Source: Antedon bifida (lineage: Eukaryota; Echinodermata; Crinoidea; Comatulida; Antedonidae). Taken from it: a DNA stretch of 64,000 bases. Positions 24,601-39,600 of the stretch are shown here, piece by piece. The notes beneath the pieces were generated by a model. That model was not told where the DNA came from and did no database searches. It saw only the letters and a list, made by a program, of their open reading frames with translations. A program made the position numbers and the translations under genes. Within the stretch, counting starts at the first letter, position 1; every line of letters starts with the position of its first letter. Location of the stretch: the NCBI GenBank assembly GCA_963402885.1, contig OY727103.1, positions 9,264,085 through 9,328,084 on the forward strand, in the 5' to 3' direction.

Positions 24601-27600
24601 ATCACATGAAATTATTTGCCCCAGTGCACTCGTAAACATTCATTATTTGTATATTTTAACACACCTATTGTATATTCTTTTATTTGATTGGAGGATTATG
24701 GGTCACATGATATAAATAAATGTTCTATTGCTCTCCTAATGATGTCGTTATATGTGTGCGAATACTGTAATTCTGTTTTGCACATTTTTTACACAGTGAA
24801 CAACCACACACTCGTCAAGAGGCTGTTGACTGATCACGTTTCATTAACCTGTAGTGTGCACTGTAGTGTATGTGCCTAATTGTTTTACTCCCTGTCTAAA
24901 ATTAAAGTGCTGCCTTTTCAATGCCCTATACAGTATGCAATCTGACGTAAAAGTTTAATAGTATATGTCCATTGAATATCATGTGACCCACAATCCTACA
25001 ATGAAAATGACAATAATCTAATATTAAAATGTTATATACAGTATATTACTATACAGTACCATGGAAAGATATTTGCGATTACTGAATGGGGAAAAAGGCA
25101 AACTATAAGATGGCCATACAATTATGTTAGTCTATATAAAAACATACTTACTCGATGTATACCATGGTATATCAATTGTCCCCCATGATCCCAGATGTTA
25201 AATGTTTCTTCCAAAGTCTCATTATTTTCCTCAGCTTTCTTGATTACATCTTTATCTAACTGCCGTTCTGTATCAAATAAAACAGCTTCTTCAGTAGCTG
25301 TATCATCACCTGTACAGAAACAATTTTGTTGGTCATTCCACAACAGCATAACAAGCATCATTATTTTAGTCCTACAATCATCATAGTTAATCAGTCAATT
25401 AAAAAGTCATTATTATTGTCATAGTAGAGGTAGTAAAGAATTATTGTCGCCTTAATTGTTACTTTAAATTGGAAATCTGATTAATAATCCAATTATTTCA
25501 AATAACCATGACCTTAATATGACATAAATTGCAGTGTCATAATTGCAAGACATATTTATTAGTGTTTTGACTACAAAATCTAATAGATTAGAATTTAAGT
25601 GAAAGTAACATACCATCCTTGTTTTCATCATTATTGTAGTCAACAACAATACCTTCATCATCATCTGTGGGTTGTTTCATATCAATCTGACACCAAAAAT
25701 AAAAACAATACAGTAAATGGATATCCCAAAGAAATAAAAATGTTGTTTATCCAAAGTCTACAATTAATTATTATCCAAATCATTATTTAGAATAAATTGG
25801 GATTATAAAAGTATTGAAAAAGAAAAAGATAATAATAATTTAGCTGTTCATAACACCTCATTGATTTAATTAGAAAGAAAGCCTCCTGTGACTTATTTGC
25901 AATAGTAAAAAATCCTGTAGGTATACTATTTTATTCATTTATGTTTTATTACACTATTACTGACATACGTTTATAGTTTTCTTTGCTCTTAATATCATTT
26001 CACCTGTAGAGAAAAAAGACAGCGTGTACATATTATTTCAGCAGATACATTGATATGATTAATTATTTAAATTACATAATTATACAAGTACATCATCAAA
26101 AACTGTATTACACAGACAATAATGTATAGCCTATGATAATATGCTAATTTATATTTACTGTATGTTTACCACTATCAGCTTTAGCCTCTTTCCATGTTGT
26201 GCTTAATCATATAAATACAATTAAATTTCTAAACGTTTTTTAGTCAAATTGAATTTTTAAAAAAAATAATTTTTAATTAAAAAACTAATTAATTTTCAAC
26301 TAGTAAAAAATTATTGTAAAGAACAGTAACATTTTTATACAGCAGATACCTTTCAATTTGATGAATGTAAAACTGCCCCTTATAGTCATTAAAAATGTTC
26401 ATCATCAATATTACATAATTCTTATTAATAATACTATTCTTTAATAAAAACAGAATTTTCAAAGTTTTAAAAAATAATCATTACCATTGTTTTGTTTTTC
26501 ATGATTATCATCATTGCTGTGGTTGTCATCATTATCATCATTCTTGTAACTGAGATCATTGTTGTGGCTCTCATCACTATTAATATTATTTTTAATAACA
26601 TTATCATCATCTATAGGTGGTTTCTTGACAACCTAACACATGTAATGAAAACAAACTTTATAAATAGTAACAAAAGATACTACTGTTCTTTATATTTACC
26701 TTTAATATAATAGAAAATACATTTACTTTCCAAACCACATTATTTGATTGTAAAAAGAATTGAAAATCATCCACTTATAAAGTCTCATCTATTCAAAAGC
26801 CCTCAGTTTGGCTAGTAATCTATATAATAATGCTACTAAATTTTTCGCATATTTTACGTATTTCCTCCAAAACCACTGAACGGTACGTGCTCACATTTGG
26901 CACACTGAGCCGCACACAATAGCCAATGTCACTTTCTTGAATTTAAAGGATAAACACTAAAAAAAAGGCAAAAAATAGCAGTAATTCGACGTCTCTGCAA
27001 CCATGTTACGTCACTGTATAAACTACGCAATCACCTCTGTTGTGTACCACCATGGCTGGATGTACAAATACCATCCCAGGCCGCTAAAAAAAACGTCGTT
27101 AGTCAACCATATCGAATGATCACGTCCTTAAAGTTTTAATTAATTACACCTATTCTAGAAGAGAATGACCCTAAATCACAGTTTGGCTTATAAAATATAT
27201 AAAAAAACCATGAAATAAAATTGTAAATGAACCAAAAAAAAACACACAAATAAAACGAATCCAAATATGTGTCGTGTTTCCACAAAATATCAAATGTCAA
27301 TAAATGTTTTGGGTGTATTAGTTTGTTTCATTTTTTAGCTTTTTATAGGAGGTTGTTGGGTGAGGGGAGGGAGTTGGGGTCGATTTAGGGAATCACGTGG
27401 TAAAAAGGTATTTTCACACATTGTTAATTATTAAAAAATACCCAAAATGTAAAAGTTTGTGTCATCTAATTTCGTTTTTTGTGTTGATTTCAAAGTCTGT
27501 AAGCAGCTGTAGTTTTATTATATCTTAATTATATAACTTACCAATTATTTTATCATTTAACTGATTGACAGACTTCATGTGTATGTCCCTCTCATGTACG

Positions 27601-30600
27601 TTGTCACTTTCTGAGGTGCGTACCCTAGATTAATATTCACGCAGCACAGTCCCATATACAGTATTGCTTTTATTTTGTAGCTTACAGTATTTCAAAGTAA
27701 AGGAATACTTCGTGTATAACAAAATCAATAGCCGTAAATAGTTTCAAATTTTATTCTTGACAATTTGGTTTTTTTTATAATTTGTCAGGGGCTGGGAAGA
27801 GTGCGCTTTTATTTGCCATGCAAATTATTATTAAAGGCAGACAAGACGGGTTACTGCTAGACCACAATTTAATTACAAAGTGCAAATATGTTACAAATCT
27901 CCCTCACAAAAAAAGTATATAACCACATATTAAGGCAGAAAAAGACTGTGCGGAGCACGGGTTACTGCTAGTAATTATATAAATGCCCTTCATATTATTT
28001 TAATGTTTTTAATACAATGATGTTGACATACTTTTTCAGGTTTTATTGTTCTCATTTTTCCAGTGACACATTTTGTATACTGTTTTGAGGGATTACCTAA
28101 AAAAACAAAATTAAGTTATTTATTTCTCTAGGTCCTAGGTTTGATTTAAGTGAATAACTTGATAGTTTATTATTATGTTACTGTAAATTGTATGAAATAC
28201 AATCCTGAAAGAAGCAAAGCATCAAATGTTTTGCATCACAATAGATCAGGTGTAACAATTAGAATATTTATTATGAAAAAAAAATAATGCAGAAATCAGT
28301 CAGTTACAAGACTGTTCATATCAACATTAATACAGTATCCAACAATATACTACTGTATGATGGTAGTGGTATTGATCTCCAATTTATCTTTCAATAGTTT
28401 TTCATTTAATTCACTGAAAAGAGGGATGAAAAGCTAAATTTATTCATGTTTACCACTATCAGCTTTAGCCTCTGTCCATGTTTTGCTTGCAGTTCTTATC
28501 ACTGCTATTCCATCTGTAACAATATGTTCTTTCTCAAATCTGAGATATAATAATTTGAAACCAACAAATGAAAGTCAGTCATTAAAATACAAAGTTAAAA
28601 TTGTATTCTATTTTCTATAGACAATTTGATGTTGTTATATTAAATTAGGTAGTACTTCATGTATTTTGTAACTAATGTCCATTTTACTGTCGAACTAGTA
28701 CTTACTCCTTTCCAAGTAAGGCATTGATGATGCATGTTTTACCCACTCCTTCCTGTCCAATCACCTTAAGCATTCCCAGATTGACTTTGACAGATTCTCC
28801 TTTCAAAGCTTCATTGTACGCATACTGAAAATCTAATTTACGAGTTGGAATATCTGAAAATTTGAATAAGATTTTTAAAAAGTTTGGAGTAAATGAATAA
28901 AAATCAAAAAATCAAGCAAACATCAACAATCAAGCATGCCACATAAATCTACAAACTGATGTTTGATGTGAATGATGATAATGTAAAATCTAATCAGTTT
29001 TGTAAAATAATAATTTTTAATAGAAATATTCACACTAAAAAAATTACACATGCAAATTCCGGTGACCTAGATGTCCATCTTTTTAATTGTCTTACAGTAC
29101 CTCAGTCCCAACCATGGAGTCTGTTATACAGGGGTAGGTTCATTACCAACGAAAACAGTATGATCGTTTTGCTGATTGCTGCATGTGCTACATATGAAAA
29201 CTAGAATGTTTTAATATCATATGTGATGATAATAAACGTATTATATTGTAATTATTAGTTGCGAAAGAAATGACCAACTACTTTAGAGATTAAGATGGGG
29301 AGAGACTGCATAAAGCTACATACAGTACACATTTCATAATACATTAAAATGTATACAACTGTAAAATTCTCCTACATAAGATTTCTCCCGAAAATATATA
29401 TATTTTTGTTATTTTTGTGTCTAATGCTGTGTGTGATTAGGCTAATTCCACTACAAACAACCTTGTGAATGTGAGTATGTTGTAATGCCTGGTATATTCA
29501 GCCATACACAGTTGAGGTCCCTGGTTCAATTCCTAATGAGGATCTTTTTTTTTTCATCTTCATTATTATGTTTTTATATTTTACTAGATGGTACGCTCGC
29601 TTCGCTCGCGTACCATCTAGGTCGTGCCCACAGATGGTTCTCGAATACATAATAATTTCAGCGTTAAAAAACTGACGATTTCAAATGTACGTACAATAAT
29701 ACATGTCATTTAATACAGAAACGAATAAATAGACACTGATTTATGTACTCAACTAAAATTAGCACCCTGGGAATTACTTCCGAAAGAGAAACTTGTCACA
29801 AAATGAGACCAATTGTTTAAGTCAAATTTAAACAAACTTAATTTGTGTTTTGTATGTAACATTAGGGTTGAGGGATGGGGAAGAGGATGGGTGCAAAGAG
29901 GAACAATTTTTAAATATATTCTTTATCCATTTAGTAACAACATATTAATTGTTTTCATGTTTTACAAATAATATACCACTAAACACAGTAAAACATTGCG
30001 ATGTAATACTTTGTTGAAACTATCAGTATCACCGTCCTAGTAGATTGAAATAGCAGTACATGTAACGATACATCACTACGACGTGTATGTTTATATAATG
30101 TAAAACAATTTGTGAAAACCACCTCTATTCGGGGGAAAATCATAAATTCGATTCAATCGTCAATAAATATTAAATTATCTAACTCAACTTAATTAGTAGT
30201 GGTAATGGTTTTCAATTGTTTCTTAGAGCCAATTCATACTTAAGTTGGTTCCTACCCTACCCACCAAAGTTGTTTTGCGTTTAGGGCATATGATGCACCG
30301 TAGACCTATCAGGCTCTACTATGGCTTTACAACGCTACTCATGCCAGTGAGGGAAGGGTGATGATATGGGTGGTTTAACTGCAATAATAAAGATTTGTAC
30401 ATAATATACGGCGACTGAAAATGCTAGCACCAGCTCATTATCCGTTTAAAAAAAATTATATCCAACCTCTGCAGCACAGATTGAAAAAAAAATGGATCGA
30501 ATTTCTGTTATGAGTATACAGTACTTTCCTTTACGACGCCCGAGGGAATAGACACTTGTGGAACGACACAGAGATTGGAATGTTCCATTCATCGCAAATC

Positions 30601-33600
30601 AATACATTTGTATAAACGTAAATTAAATCTATCAAAATAGTATTTTTTTAAAGAAAATCGGCCTGTCTTCAACATCATGATACTGTACTCGAGCTGTTCA
30701 ACCGGTTTTCAGCTATTAAAAACAATTATCGTAGGAGGAGATAGGAAAATGCGAAGCCTCCTCAAATGTTTGTGGCGGGTATTTTTCAAGATTGACATCC
30801 ATTAGACAGTGTATACCACGATCGGAAAACACCCCTATTTGGGGCAAATTGTTGAACCTAAATTCGTTTTAATCGTCAATAACTAATTATCTAACTTAAT
30901 TTAATTAGTAAACAGGGTTACATCAGGTGGTTAAAATCAGTACTGAAAGTATGAACCAACTTTATATACCATCGAGTAAAAATTCTAAAAGTAAGGCGCG
31001 ATTTACCGAATTTTGCCTTACGTAAATTTATATATAGATTATTATTATTTTTAGGTTATTGATTCTGTCAGAATCTTTATTTATTTTTTCCTTAGCACTA
31101 TTTTGTCTGTCAATTATCTTGAGATCAATTTCATCTAGCTACGTCAATTTTTCAGAAAATATTCCTTATGGGCAGGAATCGATGTGATTATCTTTTTAGG
31201 TGCGCAATAAAAAATTACGCGGTTTACGCGTGATTTAAACGAAACCACGTTTGTAATCATATCTTCGCAAGCATGTATCATAATTAAATCAAATTTGGTA
31301 CTCATAAATTTCTGGTCATATTTCATCATATGGCAATACAATTACTTGCGTAGCGCATATAACGTATGCATACACGTGCTTAAAATGATCAAAATTTATT
31401 TTCGATAAAATTAAGAGTATGTTTTAGGCAATTTTAAGAATTAAAAAAATTGCCATGAGTGCGCAGATTTTTGCACGCGCACTGCTCGTTAAGCGGTAAT
31501 ACGCAATCTTTTTGCACGATTTCTGTTTACATTACAACCTCTCTTTAATAATTTCATCATATTTTATTAACTGTTCAACTTGAAACCAGGTTATAAGAGC
31601 ACATCAAAAGTGACAGGCTATGCACGCTACGCATTTTGTAACAAAATGGTGAAAATATGCTAAATTTTAAAATTAATATAGATCATCAGAATGCTCGGGA
31701 ACCCCTATTTCGCATTTCATTTCTTAAAGTTTGTATCACATGTATGATTTATTATAAAAATAAGAGAAAAAAAGTTGATTACGTCATCATTAATTGCATA
31801 TTTAATTTAATTTAAAAAATAATAATTTCGACAATCAAACTATGACATTTTCTTGGACCGAAATAACAAACTTAACATTAACATTCTTCTTTAAAATGTT
31901 CATATATTAATTAAAGTTAAAAGTATATACTTTGACAGTGCATAATTTTTGTTAATTTTTAAAAGATGCCATCATAGTAAAAAATTATGATTCATTGTGG
32001 TATGTAATACTCTATCTGTGCCAAAGTGGTTACTGCATATTAAATAAACAGAGGAATCTTCCTAAAACTTTTATTCAAGTGTATATATGGCTCGGTCTGT
32101 GATCCTGTCTATAGCACTCGAGGTACCGAGATCGAGTCTCACTTTTGGAATGGAAATGAAATACGGTTTTTTTTTATATATACTGTATATCTATATATAT
32201 TGTTTGTTCAATTTTATTTCTTAGTGTATAAATTATAATACGCATGATTTATAATGAAATCTAGTGAAAAAGTAAAGTCTTTATTATTATTTAAGGGTGG
32301 TTTATATTTGATCGGATTGTTTTATTCAAGTGTATATGACTCGATGTGCAGTGATACCGGCTATTGTATTTGCGTTAGCAAGATCCTATCTCTCATACTG
32401 TATATTATAAATAATAAATAATTTTGACCAAATTTATAACTCACCCATCGAAGATGGGTACTAATGCTAGGGCGGATTGCAATAAAGGTCTTAAGCCTAT
32501 AGTCTTAGACTTAAGCCCAAGATGAAACCGTTAGCAACGATGGTCTTAGATTTAAGACCATTGCAATAAGAATTGTCTAAGCCTAAGACTTTCAGCGCCA
32601 TGTTCTTAGATTTTAAGCATTCTCCAGGCAGGCTTACGCTAACCGCACGACGCGAGAGCTCAAGTTAAACTACCTAGGCTAGTAGTAGTTAGTAATATCA
32701 TGGCGAAATTAACTTCTTTCTGCTGTGCATTGATTTTATGATACTGGTGTAGAAAAGGGGTATTGAACTATAAAACATGTGTTACTACAGTATTACTATA
32801 ATTAGCGGTCCACAACCACACCAACAAGCTGTACAGCATATTCTCCATACGCGGCCTAGCGCTACACTATTTTGACCAAGAAAAGACTAGGGCCTACATA
32901 TAGTAGCCTATTTAAAATTTACTTTTTTTGAAATATTTGTTTGTATACCTCAAAAATGTATTAATTAAAACCAATATTTACTGTACTATCAAATTACATT
33001 CAATTTTGTTGCCAATATTTTTAATTTTTTGTTAAAATCTCCTAGTATTTACGTAATCTTAAATTAAATAGGCAGTGGTTTCATTCATGCATTAAAATGG
33101 CCTTGATATATCCTACTGATTGGAGGTTGTGGCTACAGTACTCCTATTTTAAGTACTCTATTTGAACTTGTTTGTATTTTGTTGGTAACTATAGGCTGGT
33201 TTGATTGTTTGAAATTCTTTACTAATATAATAAGACCGCGATATTGCAGTAGGCTTAATCGGTAGGCTTAACTGATACTTTCTCGAGGTCTTAGGTCTTA
33301 GATTAAAGTCAGGCTTAAGTCTAAGCCTAAGTCTTTATATTGCAATCCGCCCCTATTTTGTTATAATAATGCAAATCATGTTTATTTACAACCATATAAA
33401 AACTACATTTTTTTCTTCGCGGCAAGTCCGACTTGAATTACGTCTGAGAAAATCATACTTTAGGCAGCAAAATAAAAAGTTGCGGAATGCTGGTATAGAC
33501 GACCAGCCATTAAAAACTACCGTGCAAAAGAAAAAATATTTAAAATGATTTGTAACAGTGGGAAAATATATTAAAAATTAACCTTTTTTATTTAATAACT

Positions 33601-36600
33601 ATCTTCCTGACATTAATTTTTCCAAAAATCAGGTTATACCAATGATATAATGTTGATTTTGATGGCGATTCTGCAAGTACTGTAATGAGTTTGTAACGAA
33701 ACAGTTCAACCCAAAAAGGTAAAGAAAGAAAGGAACCAAGTCTTTTTGTCTCTCTTCTTACTCTTACCATGCCATGATTTCTTAATTTCCTTTATAATGA
33801 GTACACCCAGAAATATGATTACACCAATACCCATTCTTTGTAGTAGCATACATATTGTAAAGATGACTGCAGCAGCAACTACTAAAATTATCCACCAGTG
33901 CTCTGAAATGAAGAGGAAAATGTTTCAATACTCAACATGTTTTTATTTTAAATTGTTGGGAGATTTGAATGATTATGAAGTTCTTGTCTTATTATTTGAT
34001 TATTAAACATATTCTCTGCACATCCTAACACCATTGTTTCTGAATTGGCACATTATTGTGAGCGTGGCAATCACGATCTAAGGCTTCTAAGTCTGATGAC
34101 TTGCGAGCTTTGCCATCTTGTTCCCCCTACCTTTCCATTTGTTGTTTTCTAATTGCTTGTTCGTGAGTTTCTTATTGGAGGTTGGGAAAGGCACGACTTA
34201 AAGTTCAATGAACTTACTGTGACCTCCATCCACCCATAATTATATACACTGTATATATATGTTAAAACTGTTTATTTGATGAGTGGAAAATAAACGAAAT
34301 GAAACCCTCTAAATCCTGGATCTAATCCAGTGGCCATATTCACCAATCACACTTAAGTGAGATATTTCCCTTAAATCCTAAGAATTTCCCTTAAATCAAG
34401 AAAATATTAAGGGTTTTACTTAAGTGGTATTCACAAAGGGTTGAGGGTTAAGGGAAACCCTTAACTTGGTCTATTTTCCCCTTAACTTTTAAGGGACCTC
34501 AGAGGTCCCTTAAAAGTTCCCTTAACTATTCAGTACCTTGGTTGTGCTGACGATTCTGTATGTGCGAGTGCTATGCCTACTTGTTGTAGATAGCCCCGGG
34601 CTAGGCTAGGTCGGCCGTTCCAAGGCAAAACCACGTAACTCGCATTTTTGTCAATTTTGAGATTTTTACATTTGGGGAATTATTACAAATTTATGAACAA
34701 CCTGTAAAAATTTCAGGTTTCAGAGATCATTATTTTTAGAGATAGTACCACGTATCTTTAAGCAAAAAACAAATAATTCTGGTATTTTCCAAGGCAAAAC
34801 AACGTATCTACCAGATACGTTGTTCTGCCACGGAAATGCATACGATTTTCACTTTAAATTCTCACAATCAGCTAAGTTACGTAATTTTGAGACAGAAACC
34901 GCTGATGCATGATGATATGCATAGCAACGATCTTAACTAAAAGTAAAAGATATATTAAACAATACTAGGCTTATTTAGGCTAGACAACTAATTTAATGTA
35001 TTAAAATTTATTCTAAGAATTAACTATATTTACGAAAAAGTTCAGGCAAGCTTGAAACTAGGCTAGGCTATTATTTTTGACAGACCTATCTAATCTAGCC
35101 TACGCCTAGTACCCCAGTACTGTCATTGGAACTAGGCTAGGCCTAGCCTAGTAGGACGGCCGTCTTTGCATTGTTGTACATAGGCCTTCTAGTAGCAGGC
35201 TAGGGGGTAGGCTATTACATAATAATGTAAGTAAGTAAGTCTATATCATAAATAGTAGATCCAAAAGGCTAAGCCTAGCTTCAAATGCACTCTTTGTTAA
35301 GACAACCTAGTTCGTAGGCATCATTAGTGATCGCAGCCCTCCCTGTTGTTCAAAAAAGTTTCAATCCATTGTTTTTAAAATCATCACAGTTACGTTGTTT
35401 TGCCATGGAATGACCACAGTTACGTTTTTTGCCACAGAATATCACAGTTACGTTGTTTTGCCTTAGAAATGACTTTCATTCTATACACGTCATTTCCAAG
35501 GCAAAACAACGTATCTGTTAAAAGTGGTAATAACTTTTGATCAAATTGATTAAATTATTTAACATTTTGTATTTAATAATAATTATTATTTATATATACT
35601 CATGCACAATTTCACATCATTACGATAATTTGTTGTTGAAATGCAAACACTCAAACTTCAATTCAATTTTTCTCGAAAGGCAACATTTTGTAGTTACTGT
35701 ACGTTGTTTTGCCTTGGAACGGCCGAGGTAGAGATGCTAGGCCCCCTGTTGGTCTGCCCAGTAACCAGCCTAGGATGCATATGACTCAATACAGACAGGT
35801 TTAGGCCTGCACAGAATGTTGGTTTGTTAGTAGCATCTACGCTAGACCTATTTTTCTTGATCCTCATACAAATTAGTCTAGGTCTTTTCATTTACTTGTT
35901 TTTGTTTTGACTGCCATTTTCTTTTTATTGATCATCGTCACGTCCACACACTTTCTCCTCGTCCTCCGTTCCCAAATCTCCTTACTCTTTTTTTAAATAT
36001 GCAAATTATTTTTAGAGAGGAAAGTGATTGGACCATAGGGGAATTAAATCCTCTGTGATTGGACAATGGGACAACTCATGAATATTTATGATTATTTTTA
36101 CCCTTAAAGATGTATTGTCCCTTTGTCAAATTCCAAAAAAATTTAAAATAAAAGATTTCGAAAAAAAGTGGGTCATTTTGAAGTATCATAATAGTTATTA
36201 ACTTTCACCAAAAATTAGTCGAAAAAAAAATCATTTAACTGAAATACAGACATTTTTTGGTTCAAAAAATAACTTTGACTTCCAGTCAGAGTTTTCGATC
36301 AAAACATATCTCATAATGCAACGCGCTTATTTGAATACTCTGTATGCATAATCATAAAACTTCCTCGCGATCTGTGTGAAAACACCTTCTCAACCATGAC
36401 GAGTTGTAAACAATCCTAATTAGCATCATGCATAATGTATAATCATGGTTTGAAATCTTTGTTTACTTTCGCTCGCGACGATTTTCCAGACGAAATGTAA
36501 TCAAATTAATTTAGCTGTTAATTACGTAAAATTGTTGTTTTTGGCTCGAATTTTCGACTTAAAGTGAATAACTTTAATATTACTTTGATATGGCCAATTT

Positions 36601-39600
36601 AAATTTAGAATATTCTGACCTTCATTTTTGTGTGTTTCAAGGGACAATACATCTTTAAGTTTTACCCTTAAATTAAGTGTTTTCCTTAGGTAATTGTGAA
36701 TCCCTTAACTCATTTGTGAATACCCCTTAAGTGTTTCCCTTTGTTAAGGGAATTCTTAAATTTTAAGGGTAAGTATATCCCTTAGCCTAAGTGAGATTGG
36801 TGAATACGGCCACTGGTGTATTTCTACAAAAATGAGTGTGACATTAATATAATGTAGGTATAGACAAACTTACTTTTTACAATCTTCTATCATGTGAAAT
36901 ATAAAGCATTATAAGTACAGAACTAAATATTAAACCAAAAAATATATGTGTTGTGAAAATATATGTTGTCTTTGTTATACTACTGTACAATATACCACAC
37001 AAATACCCTGACTAACAGCCCTGGGGAAGCAGTGCATTTTAGTATATTAATAAATGGATCATAAAGTAAGGTAGTACAATACCCCACACAAATACCCTGA
37101 CAACAGCCCTGGGGAAGCAGTGCATTTTAGTCTAATAATAAATGGATCATAAAGTAAGGTAGTACCAGTACAATATCCCACACAAATATCCTGACTAACA
37201 GCCCTGTGGAAGCAGTGCATTCTAGTCTATTAATAAATGGATCATAAAGTAATAACAACATTTCTATAACCTTATACATGTTTCAAACAATCAGATGATT
37301 TTTACTTTATCTTTTGTTTAAATACAAAGTTAATATTAAACTGACGATAATGATTTTGATAGGATTTGTTTGCCTGTATAGGGCAACAGGCAAACACAAA
37401 GCAAGTCATTAACAATAATCAGGCCCCTTGTTTTTCTCAATGTAAGCTTGTTGACGATCTGCATATCTTTTTTCTCAAGTACAAAAACAATCCTGACTAA
37501 AAGATTCTGAGATGAAAGAAAATTCCTAATCAACTCCTAAACAATTACTTTGTTTCATATCATAAGAAAAATCTCAGACAAAAAAATTGTTTTAGCTATG
37601 AAATTGTCAAAAATTGAGTATATGTTATCTAGAGAAAAATATTAAACACATAATTTATTTTTTTTAGTTCTCTAGTTTCATATTTTTCTATTTCTTACTC
37701 AAAATGAGTTTTGTTCCTACATTTATTATCTTTATAATCTAAATATATTTTTTATATTTTGTACATATACTCTGGTCGGACAGTTTATATGATAACAAGT
37801 TCATTATCATTTATACTGAAAACCTGGGTAGAAATTGTTATTAATGATTTGTTTGTTTTGATTATTGAGTTCCTGTATTATAGAGTTCTGTGGTGTGACG
37901 TCACAACGATAGATGGCGCTGCATGGTTGCTAGCCAACCAAAAAATGCGTTCAACGCTACTACTATGTTGATAAACTGTATAGACCTGTATAATTTCTAT
38001 CAAATTATGTATCTTAGCTTGATTTTTTTTAAATTTAAACTGTATTTGAAGAATAAATAGATTATTAAAAACAAATATTTAGTGATCCTTTGAAATTTTA
38101 GTTTGTTTTTATTGAAAATTATTAAGTTTTAAATTGACTACTTCAATAAGCCTATTCCAAATCATTGGTGACCTCAGGCAGGTTGAACGCATTTTTTGGT
38201 TGGCTAGCAACCACGCAGCGCCACCTACCGTCGTGACGCCAGCAATTCAGAACTCTATACAATTTGTCCTTATGATAAAAAGTTAATGATAAACATTTAT
38301 ACTGAAAACCAGGGTAGAAATTGTATTAATGATTTGTTTGTTTTGTTTATTGAGTTCCTGTTTGTTTTCAGATAATCTTAAACCATAGATTTAATATTAA
38401 CATTGTATTCTAATGTTCAACAAAGATAATAAATAGAACACACGGCAGTTTATTTCTCTCTGTACTATTACCACTTTGGTTATATTTACACAGAGTGATA
38501 ATAAAATGAAATATGTCAATACTCTGTCATTGTACACTAATATTACCAAAGTGATAATGAATAGAATGAACTATAGTGAGTGGGTTAACAATGGCACTAC
38601 CTAGCACTAGTTTAAAATGATTAAAAGCTGATAGCAGATAGATTGTGGCGCGCCATATGATACAAATACCAAAATAAAAGGTAACCGATATCCTCTTAAA
38701 CCAATATTTAGGCCTGATGATAGTGATTTTCATCTAACTACCTACCTGGATTTCAAGACTTAAAGCATTAATGCTTACAGTATGTGGCCCTCTTGACCAG
38801 AATGTATTTTTCTTTGACTCATGTGGTGATTTCAGGTGGTCAGACACTCTTTATAGTGCGGTTTTAAATACGATCAGGAGGTACGATTCTTTAATTAAAA
38901 TGGTGTCCTGAAATCCCCTAAAAACGCATGTTATTTTTAGTAAAGAATCAGAAGAATAAGTAATCTGCAGTTTTCCCTGTCTGTAATATTGTCCATATGG
39001 TAGGACGCCGCCATAGTCAGGATGTATTATAACTTTTTATGACGGTCACACTAATCTAAGCCTGGACCACCTGTAGTGTTTTCACGATAAAACATGTTAT
39101 CAACTACATGCTAACATCATATTAAATGCTATTTGGATATTTAATTGTTTATTTTATGACATTTATTTAATAAAAACTGCTGAATAAACAGTTCACGTCA
39201 ACGACCAGGCGCCGCCAGGCATGTTGTTGTTGACATGTTTTCACGAAGGATAGTTTAATAATATATCAATTTAACTTGTTTCTAGTAGAAAAAATAAATA
39301 TTAATTAAATTTAACATTTATATCATAAAAACATTACTTAATTTACCGGGGGTAGATTATTACGCGGCAAAGAATAGACCATGCGTGAGTAACGCTAGGT
39401 AGATGTTTGTTGTTGTGGTTCGGTCTTTCTTTGTGAACTAATTTAATAAGTTTGTGTAGAAGTGAATGTACACTACACAAACTAGTAAATACATTTATAA
39501 AACATATTTAATAATATATTAAATATGTTTTATAAAATGTATTATTTATTTATTTTTATTTCAACAATATTTTAAAAATTCAGTGGAATGCATCTACTAT

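Larger units (their letters stand above)
34327..36816. mobile_element. 2.5-kb terminal-inverted-repeat element with nested insertions
   Basis: Ends ccagtggccatattcaccaa and the inverted tggtgaatacggccactgg, continuing as inverted CACTTAAG/TTAAGGGAAA words for about 150 bp. Inside are an 1.1-kb element at 34612-35725 and a TTAA MITE at 36104-36658. It lies in intron 1 of the Roc-COR-DED gene. Confidence 0.68.

Noticed and set aside
28959..29204. 81-codon plus-strand frame
   Set aside because: No domain, no splice context and random-looking composition within an intron.
29470..29560. Possible tRNA gene
   Set aside because: Only a B-box-like word and a T run are present; no cloverleaf or A box could be drawn.
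36986..37250. CRISPR-like spaced repeats
   Set aside because: Whole 90-bp units are tandemly repeated with no unique spacers, and the DNA is eukaryotic.
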